Shown here piece by piece: positions 1 through 5,654 of a stretch of 10,253 nt of DNA. The position numbers and the translations under genes were made by a program. Origin of the DNA: Bacteroidota bacterium (GTDB lineage: Bacteria > Bacteroidota > Bacteroidia > NS11-12g > UBA955); assembly GCA_018969565.1 (NCBI GenBank), contig JAGWYC010000052.1, positions 1 through 10,253 of the forward strand, read 5' to 3'. Each line of letters starts with the position of its first letter. Within the stretch, counting starts at the first letter, position 1. Below the pieces are notes generated by a model. It did no database searches, was not told the DNA's origin, and was given only the letters and a program-made list of their open reading frames with translations.

Positions 1-189
1 CCCTGCGCCGGGCCAGCGCCGAACCACGCTGTACACTACAGAGCGTGTTACGCTGAGGTCAGAAAGTTCAAAGTATGAAGATTCTGAAAAGCGGTTTTCT
101 ATGCAATATGACCCGTTCTGGGCATGGACAGAATGAGCTGCAGCAGGACAAAGAAAAACCAAAAGGAGGCGGAAGATGGATTTCTTCAT
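1..189 (-). CDS. Secreted protein, N-terminal part only (runs off the left edge)
   Basis: Sixty-three codons are open from an ATG at 189 down to base 1, with no stop. An in-frame TAG immediately upstream (190-192) fixes the start. The first 24 residues form a textbook signal peptide: MKKS, a hydrophobic run LLLVFLCPAAA, then VHAQ, with likely cleavage before or after Q24. The visible mature part contains NRFSESSYF and then VTRSVVYS. The pattern of an aromatic/Arg segment followed by 'VT..VVY' resembles the start of secreted Bacteroidota carboxylesterase-type alpha/beta hydrolases, but this is a weak impression and no catalytic residue is in view. The gene starts 63 nt after the Kazal gene stop, across a hairpin, and has its own TAnnTTTG box, so it is probably a separate transcription unit. 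That the region is coding is fairly certain; the function is not. Confidence 0.75.
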   Translation of the reverse strand, partial: MKKSIFRLLLVFLCPAAAHSVHAQNGSYCIENRFSESSYFELSDLSVTRSVVYSVVRRWPGAG

Positions 190-193
190 CTAT

Positions 194-201
194 CAAATGT
201 A
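194..201 (-). promoter_or_regulatory. Bacteroidota -7 promoter box for the secreted-protein gene
   Basis: Read on the minus strand this is TACATTTG, an exact match to the Bacteroidota consensus TAnnTTTG. It lies just 4 nt upstream of the ATG at 189. I could not find a convincing -33 TTTG/TTG element at the usual distance; the stretch upstream is AT-rich and contains the hairpin at 220-238. The position implies a very short leader or none. Confidence 0.5.
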
Positions 202-219
202 AGAAATACTATAATTAAT

Positions 220-238
220 AAGGGTTGCTGCAACCCTT
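220..238 (-). terminator. Probable intrinsic terminator of the serS-Kazal unit
   Basis: AAGGGTTG (220-227) and CAACCCTT (231-238) form a perfect 8-bp stem with a 3-nt loop. It begins 13 nt beyond the Kazal gene stop codon. On the minus strand the stem is followed by an AT-rich tail (ATTAATTATAG) rather than a pure T run, so termination may be imperfect. The plus strand has no T tract after the stem, so the hairpin fits minus-strand transcription better. Confidence 0.6.
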
Positions 239-251
239 CTGGCAAACGACA

Positions 252-731
252 TCAAGCCCTCACCAGCTTGTAGCTGCGGTAATTTCCTTGGCCATCGGCC
301 ACGACAAGCACATATAGTCCCTGTTTCAGGAATCCGGGATCCAGGGTTATGCGCTCCCGATACACATTACTGAAATAGCGCTGCCATACCGATCCGCCCC
401 AGGCATCAATGATGCGCAAGGTCAGGCTGCCGCTTACATTATCGGGAAAGCTGATATTGATGATCACCGGCTCATTGCCCGCGAAGGGATTCGGGAAGAT
501 ATCCACGTCGAAGCCGGTACACACGCCGCCGCTCCAGGTGTTCACGCCGCCCTGCCAATAGGCTGCACACTGGTTTCGGTAGGTGATGCCGTTGCAACCA
601 CATACAGGCAGATAGAACGGATCCTGACAACGGTAGGTTGGTGTTCTGCGGAAGGTATCCTGGCACAGTGGCTGTGCCGCCAGATCGGCTGCTGCAGCGC
701 AAAGCGACAGGATCAGCAACTTCCTGAGCAT
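252..731 (-). CDS. Secreted Kazal-type protease-inhibitor-like protein with T9SS sorting domain
   Basis: This is a 159-residue protein in three parts. Residues 1-20 are a signal peptide (MLRKLLILSLCAAAADLAAQ). Residues about 23-71 form a Kazal-like module with six cysteines (C23, C35, C44, C46, C55, C71) and the hallmark PVCGCNGITYRNQC. Residues about 75-159 look like a type A T9SS C-terminal sorting domain: it starts at IFPNPF and ends with LKQGLYVLVV and KLVRA. Kazal modules bind serine proteases through a loop near the second cysteine, and T9SS proteins are exported across the outer membrane and released or anchored there. Inhibitory activity is inferred from the fold; the target is unknown, and many bacterial Kazal-like modules are untested. 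The ATG shares its A with the serS stop (TGATG), so translation is probably coupled to serS. A hairpin 13 nt after the stop ends the unit. Confidence 0.85.
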   Translation of the reverse strand: MLRKLLILSLCAAAADLAAQPLCQDTFRRTPTYRCQDPFYLPVCGCNGITYRNQCAAYWQGGVNTWSGGVCTGFDVDIFPNPFAGNEPVIINISFPDNVSGSLTLRIIDAWGGSVWQRYFSNVYRERITLDPGFLKQGLYVLVVADGQGNYRSYKLVRA

Positions 732-2002
732 CAGCTTATCAGGTCGAAACCGGTATAAGGAATCAGCGCCTGCGGGATGCGGATTCCCTCCGGAGTCTGA
801 TTGTTTTCCAGCAGGGCCGCCACAATGCGCGGTAAGGCCAGCGCGCTGCCGTTCAGGGTGTGCGCCAGTTCTGTCTTTCCGTCGGCGTTGCGGAAACGCA
901 GCTTCAGTCGGTTGGACTGGAAGGCTTCAAAGTTCGATACCGAGCTCACTTCCAGCCAGCGTTCCTGGGCAGCGGAATACACTTCCATATCGTAGGTCTG
1001 CGCAGAGGCAAAGCCCATATCTCCGCCACATAAACGCAATACGCGGTAGGTCAGCCCCAGTTGTTGCAACAGGCTCTGCACATATTCCTGCATCTCTTCG
1101 AGTAAGGCATAGCTCTGCTCCGGATGGGCGATCTGCACAATTTCCACCTTGTCAAACTGGTGCAAGCGATTCAGGCCGCGCACATGGGCACCATAACTGC
1201 CTGCCTCTCTGCGAAAGCATGGTGTGTAGCCGGCGTTCTTCACCGGCAAATCCGCTTCGCTTAAAATGACATCGCGGTAGAAGTTGGTAATGGGCACTTC
1301 GGCGGTGGGAATCAGGTACAGGTTGTCCACACCGGCATGGTACATCTGCCCTTCTTTGTCGGGAAGCTGGCCTGTGCCGTAGCCGGAATCTTCGTTCACC
1401 AGGATGGGTGGCTGCACTTCAAGGTATCCATGCGCCCTGGCCTGATCGAGGAAGAAGTTAATCAGGGCTCTTTGCAGTCTGGCGCCATAACCTTTGTACA
1501 CCGGAAAGCCGGCGCCGGTAATCTTCACGCCCAGCTCAAAGTCAATCAGGTCGTATTTCTTCGCCAGTTCCCAATGTGGGAGGGCTTGTTCGTGCAATAC
1601 AGGAATGTCGCCATGCTTCAGGACTATTTCATTGTCATCGGCGCCGTGGCCTGTTTTTACCTGATCGGAAGGCGCGTTGGGGATGCTGAGCATCAGGTCG
1701 CGCAGTTGCTGTTCCAGCGCAATCAACTGGCCTTCGTAGAGTTTGGATTGCTCTTTCAGCGAAACACTTTCCGCCTTCAGTACTTCTGCTGCTTCCTTGT
1801 TTCCCGATTTGAACAGGTCTGCGATTTCTTTGGAAATCTGATTGGCCCTGGCCAGATTCTGTTCCAGGCTGAAGCGCGTGGAACGCAGTTCTTCATCCAG
1901 GGCAAGTACCTTCTTGATATCCGCAGAACGGTCCACGCCGCGTTTGGCGAGCCTGCTGATGATTTCATCGCTGTGTTGTCGGATGCGGGAAATAGGTATC
2001 AT
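731..2002 (-). CDS. serS: Seryl-tRNA synthetase
   Basis: Charges tRNA-Ser with serine in the cytoplasm (class II synthetase, EC 6.1.1.11). The 423-residue product has the family's usual length. Residues about 1-110 are the charged, heptad-rich helical arm that contacts the long variable arm of tRNA-Ser. The catalytic core shows TAEVPIT (233-239), the motif 2 region CFRREAGSYG (262-271) leading to RLHQFDKVE, the segment GGDMGFASAQTYDMEVY, and motif 3 HTLNGSALALPR (381-392). I chose the ATG at 2002 because MIPISRIR is the normal start of SerRS; the reading frame stays open to a TTG at 2083, but that 27-residue extension is not SerRS-like and would cover the promoter. A TAnnTTTG box lies 9 nt upstream and no Shine-Dalgarno sequence is visible. 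Downstream it overlaps the Kazal gene by one base. Confidence 0.97.
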   Translation of the reverse strand: MIPISRIRQHSDEIISRLAKRGVDRSADIKKVLALDEELRSTRFSLEQNLARANQISKEIADLFKSGNKEAAEVLKAESVSLKEQSKLYEGQLIALEQQLRDLMLSIPNAPSDQVKTGHGADDNEIVLKHGDIPVLHEQALPHWELAKKYDLIDFELGVKITGAGFPVYKGYGARLQRALINFFLDQARAHGYLEVQPPILVNEDSGYGTGQLPDKEGQMYHAGVDNLYLIPTAEVPITNFYRDVILSEADLPVKNAGYTPCFRREAGSYGAHVRGLNRLHQFDKVEIVQIAHPEQSYALLEEMQEYVQSLLQQLGLTYRVLRLCGGDMGFASAQTYDMEVYSAAQERWLEVSSVSNFEAFQSNRLKLRFRNADGKTELAHTLNGSALALPRIVAALLENNQTPEGIRIPQALIPYTGFDLIS

Positions 2003-2011
2003 ACGTCGGGG

Positions 2012-2019
2012 CAAAAATA
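2012..2019 (-). promoter_or_regulatory. Bacteroidota -7 promoter box for serS
   Basis: The minus strand reads TATTTTTG, followed by CCCC, an exact TAnnTTTG match ending 9 nt before the serS ATG. It lies between a weak hairpin that could end uvrA transcription and the serS start, which argues that serS has its own promoter. No good -33 element is seen: the nearest TTG (2029-2031) is only 9 nt upstream, too close. Confidence 0.5.
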
Positions 2020-2043
2020 ACGGCCCGACAACGGAAAATAATA

Positions 2044-2069
2044 TGTTCCGGCGAGGAGATTGCGGAACA
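2044..2069 (-). terminator. Possible weak terminator after uvrA
   Basis: TGTTCCG (2044-2050) and CGGAACA (2063-2069) are a perfect 7-bp inverted repeat with a 12-nt loop, 35 nt beyond the uvrA stop. On the minus strand the stem is followed by TATTATTTT, a T-rich tail. The long loop and short stem make this only a possible terminator; it could instead be a protein-binding dyad upstream of serS. Confidence 0.3.
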
Positions 2070-2104
2070 CCCCCGTGTTTCAAAGCCTGAACGCAAACCC
2101 GCGC

Positions 2105-4933
2105 TTACAGTCTGGGCTTCAGGAAGCGTCCGGTGAGGGATTCCGGGCATGCCGCCAGTCCTTCAGGAGTTCCGGCAAATACCAGTTGTCCACCCTGTGC
2201 CCCGGCATCCGGGCCCAGGTCAATCACCCAGTCGGCGCACTTAATCATATCCAGGTTGTGTTCAATCACCACCAGGGTATGGCCCTCGGCAATCAGCGCC
2301 CGGAAGCTCTTCAACAGCTTCTGTATATCGTGGAAGTGTAGGCCGGTAGTGGGTTCATCAAAGATAAAGACAGTAGGTTTACCCTTGTGCGGATTGCTTT
2401 TCCCGAGGTAATAGGCCAGTTTCACCCGTTGTGCCTCTCCACCGCTGAGGGTATTGCTGCTTTGACCAAGGGTTACATAGCCCAGGCCTACATCCTGTAA
2501 AGGACGAATGCGCTCCTGTATGTTCTTTTGATCGGCAAAGAACTGCATGGCCTCATCGATGGTGAGTTCCAGCACGTCGTGGATGCTCTTGCCCTTGTAT
2601 TCCACCTCCAGCACCTCCGGCTTAAAGCGCTTGCCATTGCAGGATTCACAGGGCAGGTGAATATCGGCCATGAATTGCATCTCCACGGTGATTTCGCCTT
2701 CACCCTGGCAGGCATCGCAGCGTCCGCCATCTACATTGAAGCTGAAGTGCTGCGGTTTAAAGCCGTTGAATTTAGACAGAGGCTGCCCGGCGAATAATTC
2801 GCGGATATCGTCGTAGGCCTTGATATAGGTGATGGGATTGCTGCGGCTGCTGCGCCCGATGGGATTCTGGTCCACCATTTCCACGGCTTTCACCAGGTGC
2901 AAATCGCCTTCCAGCTTGTCGAGTTTTCCCGCCCTTGCGGTGGTAAACTGGCCGGTGGCCCTGGCCAGTGCAGGAAACAATACAGTAGTTACCAGACTGG
3001 TTTTTCCGGAACCCGAAACGCCTGTTACTGCGGTAAACACGCCTAAAGGTATCTGCACATCCAGGTTTTTCAGGTTATTCTCCCTGGCTCCTTTGATGTG
3101 TATGGAATTACTCCAGGGCCTGCGCGCCGCGGGAACTTCAATGTTCAGGTCTCCTTTCAGATAGGCTGCTGTGAGGGAGCGTTCACTGTTGGTGATCTCG
3201 TCGATGCGTCCGCTGTACACCAGTTCTCCGCCCAGTCGTCCTGCTTCCGGTCCAATGTCCACAATCTGGTCGGAAGCACGCATCACGTCTTCATCATGCT
3301 CTACTACAATGACGGTATTACCTTCTTTTTTCAGGGCTTTCAATACGCCAATCAGACGCTCTGTATCTCTGGGATGAAGGCCTATGCTGGGTTCATCGAG
3401 GATATACATAGAACCGGTGAGACTGCTTCCCAGTGAAGTAGCCAGGTTGATGCGCTGCGATTCGCCGCCGCTGAGCGTATTGCTGAGGCGGTTCAGGCTG
3501 AGGTACCCCAGTCCCACTTCGCTGAGGTAACCCAGGCGGGCGCGTATTTCCGTGAGGATTCGTCGGGCAATTCCGGTATCGTGTTCCGAAAGTTGAAGTT
3601 GCTGGAAATAGGCCAGCGCTTCATCTACGGTCATGAGCAATACATCGGATATGCTGACATGAAGGGGCATGTGCTCGCCCGGGTTCATGACTACCAGCTT
3701 CACATAGGCGGCATCGGGCCTGAGGCGGGTGCCCCTGCAATCCGGACACAAGGTTTTGCCGCGGTAGCGGGAAGCCAATACCCTGTATTGAATCTTGTAT
3801 GATTTCTCTTCCAAATAAGTGAAGAAATCATTGATGCCACTCAGCTTGCCTTTGCCTTCCCACAAAAACTTCCGCTCTTCAGCATTCAGGTCTTCGTATG
3901 CACGATGTATGGGAAAACCCGCTTTGGAAGCCTGACGGATAAACTCGTGTTTCCAATCCTGCAGCGTTTCACCGCGCCAGGGGGCCACACAATCATCATA
4001 TACAGAGAGGCTTTTATCAGGAATAACGAGGTCTTCATCAATACCCAACACCATCCCGAAGCCTTCGCAGCGCCTGCAGGCCCCGACCGGATTGTTGAAG
4101 CTGAGAAAATCGCGGGAGGGCAACTCGAAGCTCATCCCGTCCAGCTCAAAGCGATTGGTAAAGGATTCCAGTGTTGTTTCAGAGCCAATTTTCAGGTAAC
4201 AGGTGCCATGACCTTCCCAGAAGGCCGTTTCCGCACTGTCGGCGGCTCTTGAAGCCAGTTCTTCATCTGAAGGGTCAGGAAAAATGCGGTCCACTACCAG
4301 CATCAGGTTCTTGCCGGGTAGCTTTTTAGCCTCCAGGATGTCTTCAATTTTATGCAACGAATCGGAACATAATACCCGTGTGAACCCATTTTGCATGATC
4401 AGTTCAAGTCCCTTGAGGTCAGCGCGTGCGGGTTCCAGTGGGGCCAGAATCAATACCGGTTCTTGTTCCTTCATGCTCAGAATGAACTGCACCACATCTT
4501 CCGGTGTATGGCGTTTTACTTCCCTGCCGCTGATGGGTGAAATAGTATGGCCTGCTCTGCTGAATAACAGTTTCAGGTAATCGTATATTTCCGTTGTAGT
4601 AGCGACGGTACTGCGGGGATTGCGTGTGATGACTTTTTGCTCCACCGCCACCGCCGGGCACAGCCCGTGGATATAGTCCACTTCAGGCTTTTTCATTCGC
4701 CCCAGAAACTGACGGGCGTAGGCGCTGAGGCTTTCCACATAGCGGCGTTGTCCTTCGGCAAAGAGCGTATCAAATACCAAGCTGCTTTTACCGGATCCGG
4801 AAACACCGGTCACCACTGTGAAGGAGCCCTGCTCGATGGACACATTCAGGTTCTTCAGGTTGTGCAGACGCGCTCCGTGAACCGTGATGAGCGGCTTGGA
4901 TACTTTAGTTGGGGGGCTTGGTTTTACCGGCAC
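2105..4933 (-). CDS. uvrA: Excinuclease ABC subunit A (UvrA), lacking one Cys pair of zinc site 1
   Basis: UvrA is the damage-scanning ATPase of nucleotide excision repair; it loads UvrB at lesions. The protein has 942 residues, the normal length, with two ABC cassettes. The first has Walker A GVSGSGKSS (43-51), signature LSGGESQR (487-494), Walker B ILDEP with IGLH following, and H546. The second has GVSGSGKTS (638-646), LSGGEAQR (829-836), IFDEPTTGLH and H891. The zinc finger of the second half is intact (C739, C742, C762, C765). In the first half, CRRC (286-289) and CPDC (396-399) are present, but the CxxC that E. coli UvrA carries about 24 residues before CRRC reads RFELDG here, so that pair is missing. 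The start is a GTG at 4933 with AGGT (4942-4945) as a likely ribosome site; no in-frame ATG lies nearer than residue 80. It follows the 152-residue gene by 76 nt. It may be one of two UvrA paralogues in the genome. Confidence 0.96.
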   Translation of the reverse strand: MPVKPSPPTKVSKPLITVHGARLHNLKNLNVSIEQGSFTVVTGVSGSGKSSLVFDTLFAEGQRRYVESLSAYARQFLGRMKKPEVDYIHGLCPAVAVEQKVITRNPRSTVATTTEIYDYLKLLFSRAGHTISPISGREVKRHTPEDVVQFILSMKEQEPVLILAPLEPARADLKGLELIMQNGFTRVLCSDSLHKIEDILEAKKLPGKNLMLVVDRIFPDPSDEELASRAADSAETAFWEGHGTCYLKIGSETTLESFTNRFELDGMSFELPSRDFLSFNNPVGACRRCEGFGMVLGIDEDLVIPDKSLSVYDDCVAPWRGETLQDWKHEFIRQASKAGFPIHRAYEDLNAEERKFLWEGKGKLSGINDFFTYLEEKSYKIQYRVLASRYRGKTLCPDCRGTRLRPDAAYVKLVVMNPGEHMPLHVSISDVLLMTVDEALAYFQQLQLSEHDTGIARRILTEIRARLGYLSEVGLGYLSLNRLSNTLSGGESQRINLATSLGSSLTGSMYILDEPSIGLHPRDTERLIGVLKALKKEGNTVIVVEHDEDVMRASDQIVDIGPEAGRLGGELVYSGRIDEITNSERSLTAAYLKGDLNIEVPAARRPWSNSIHIKGARENNLKNLDVQIPLGVFTAVTGVSGSGKTSLVTTVLFPALARATGQFTTARAGKLDKLEGDLHLVKAVEMVDQNPIGRSSRSNPITYIKAYDDIRELFAGQPLSKFNGFKPQHFSFNVDGGRCDACQGEGEITVEMQFMADIHLPCESCNGKRFKPEVLEVEYKGKSIHDVLELTIDEAMQFFADQKNIQERIRPLQDVGLGYVTLGQSSNTLSGGEAQRVKLAYYLGKSNPHKGKPTVFIFDEPTTGLHFHDIQKLLKSFRALIAEGHTLVVIEHNLDMIKCADWVIDLGPDAGAQGGQLVFAGTPEGLAACPESLTGRFLKPRL

Positions 4934-4944
4934 GGGAAAAGACC

Positions 4945-4957
4945 TGCGAAATTCGCA
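4945..4957. promoter_or_regulatory. 13-bp dyad just upstream of uvrA
   Basis: TGCGAA (4945-4950) and TTCGCA (4952-4957) form a perfect 6-bp inverted repeat around a single base, next to the uvrA ribosome-binding region. The right arm extends to CGCACA (4954-4959), which can also pair with TGTGCG at 4981-4986, so two mutually exclusive hairpins are possible in the leader RNA. It could be a repressor operator or an RNA element. No known regulator is recognised. Confidence 0.3.
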
Positions 4958-4986
4958 CAGCGCAACGAGCCTGAAAAGGATGTGCG

Positions 4987-4994
4987 CAAATTTT
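4987..4994 (-). promoter_or_regulatory. Weak -7-like box in the uvrA leader
   Basis: The minus strand reads AAAATTTG, matching TAnnTTTG at every fixed position except the first. It lies in the gap between the 152-residue gene and uvrA, about 53 nt before the uvrA GTG. If used, it would give uvrA a second promoter in addition to read-through from upstream. No -33 element is seen, so this is tentative. Confidence 0.2.
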
Positions 4995-5009
4995 CAGAGA
5001 CAGCGGAAT

Positions 5010-5468
5010 TTATTTCTTCTTAAACAGATTGCCCATCCCGCCGAACATGCCGCCGAGGGCTCCGAGCAAGCCGGCATTGAGACCTGCAAATTCCATGATG
5101 CCTTTTACGTCTTTGCTTTTCCCGCTTTTCTCGAAGGCCTCTTTCAACCCGTTAAAGGTGTAGCCGATAGTTTTCTCCGCTAAGGCCTCTTTGCGCGCGG
5201 TATCCCAATCAAGACCGTAGTAGGTCTGGGCGGCAGAAGTCATCATTTTCTTGTAGTATTCGCTGTCGCGCACAGCATCTGCACCCTGGGTAACCAGTTG
5301 CTGCAATTCACCCATTTTCCCGGTGAATAACAGACCTTTGATTTGCTCGGTAACCCCTTGCAGGGTGGTATCAAAAATCACTTCACTCTGTTCGGCATTC
5401 AATCCCTCGGCTTGCCCGATGGCTCCGTGGTATTCCTTTTTCAGGGCAGCCAGCACATCCTGTAACAT
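5010..5468 (-). CDS. Uncharacterised small helical protein with Gly-rich C-terminus
   Basis: I do not recognise a named family. The 152-residue product has no signal peptide. Residues 1-115 look mostly helical and charged, with a short motif EYYKKMMTSAAQTYYGLDW around 70-88. The end is different: residues 128-147 are small and hydrophobic (AGLNAGLLGALGGMFGGMG), followed by a basic tail NLFKKK. The layout, an N-terminal helical part ending in a Gly-rich patch, recalls small Bacteroidota proteins of unknown function. The tail could touch membrane or drive self-association, but it is a weak membrane-span candidate. The ATG at 5468 has an exact TAnnTTTG box 7 nt upstream. uvrA follows 76 nt downstream on the same strand, so the two may be cotranscribed; the gene is divergent from dnaE. 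Codon use and the clean start support a real gene. Confidence 0.8.
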   Translation of the reverse strand: MLQDVLAALKKEYHGAIGQAEGLNAEQSEVIFDTTLQGVTEQIKGLLFTGKMGELQQLVTQGADAVRDSEYYKKMMTSAAQTYYGLDWDTARKEALAEKTIGYTFNGLKEAFEKSGKSKDVKGIMEFAGLNAGLLGALGGMFGGMGNLFKKK

Positions 5469-5475
5469 ATTGCTT

Positions 5476-5483
5476 CAAATATA
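5476..5483 (-). promoter_or_regulatory. Bacteroidota -7 promoter box for the 152-residue gene (and perhaps uvrA)
   Basis: The minus strand reads TATATTTG, an exact TAnnTTTG match, ending 7 nt before the ATG at 5468. No -33 TTG sits at the usual spacing. As the only exact box upstream of this gene it is the best promoter candidate for it, and possibly for uvrA as well. Confidence 0.5.
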
Positions 5484-5550
5484 ACCCCAATAAAGCGCTG
5501 CTTGTTTTGCCGTTCTACGGTCAGACGATTTCAGTGGGTTAAACAGTTAA

Positions 5551-5593
5551 AATCAGCAGGAACGACAAGTTCCGCTTCTTATCCCCGCTGATT
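5551..5593. repeat. Nested inverted repeat in the divergent region before dnaE
   Basis: AATCAGC (5551-5557) and GCTGATT (5587-5593) are perfect 7-bp arms. Inside them GGAAC (5559-5563) and GTTCC (5569-5573) form a second 5-bp stem with loop GACAA. The inner stem can also be extended by AGC/GCT around one bulged A. Just upstream, GTTAAA occurs twice 8 bp apart (5538-5543 and 5546-5551). The rest of the 186-bp gap 5469-5654 holds only the promoter boxes described separately. The arms may be regulatory DNA or RNA; no function is known. Confidence 0.35.
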
Positions 5594-5624
5594 CCACACC
5601 TCAGAAACGAACCACATTCCCGGC

Positions 5625-5632
5625 TAATTTCG
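5625..5632 (+). promoter_or_regulatory. Possible -7 box for dnaE
   Basis: TAATTTCG differs from TAnnTTTG at one position and ends 22 nt before the dnaE ATG at 5655. It is the best candidate on the plus strand in the gap. No clear -33 TTG was found at the usual distance, and no strong Shine-Dalgarno sequence precedes the ATG. Confidence 0.3.
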
Positions 5633-5654
5633 TAACCCCATTATTGAAACGTTT

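Noticed and set aside
2..136. Plus-strand open frame from the left edge ending ...MQYDPFWAWTE, as a possible upstream gene tail
   Set aside because: The same bases on the minus strand encode a clean signal peptide with a fixed ATG and a promoter box, which is a much better explanation.
164..202. Strong GGAGG (164-168) followed by an 8-codon plus-strand mini-ORF (ATG at 176), resembling a leader peptide
   Set aside because: It is antisense to the start of the secreted-protein gene, with no plus-strand gene downstream to regulate; the G-rich run is explained by minus-strand codons.
75..218. 47-residue plus-strand ORF
   Set aside because: No recognisable features, and it overlaps the minus-strand secreted-protein gene and its promoter.
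1337..2020. 227-residue plus-strand ORF opposite serS
   Set aside because: It is a shadow of the well-supported serS frame; the protein has no recognisable domain.
2003..2083. N-terminal extension of serS to the TTG at 2083
   Set aside because: The extra 27 residues are not SerRS-like, would span the promoter box and the hairpin, and MIPISRIR is the family-typical start.
4945..4957. LexA (SOS) box upstream of uvrA
   Set aside because: The dyad does not match the LexA consensus patterns I know, and its 1-bp spacing is unlike them; kept only as an unknown dyad.
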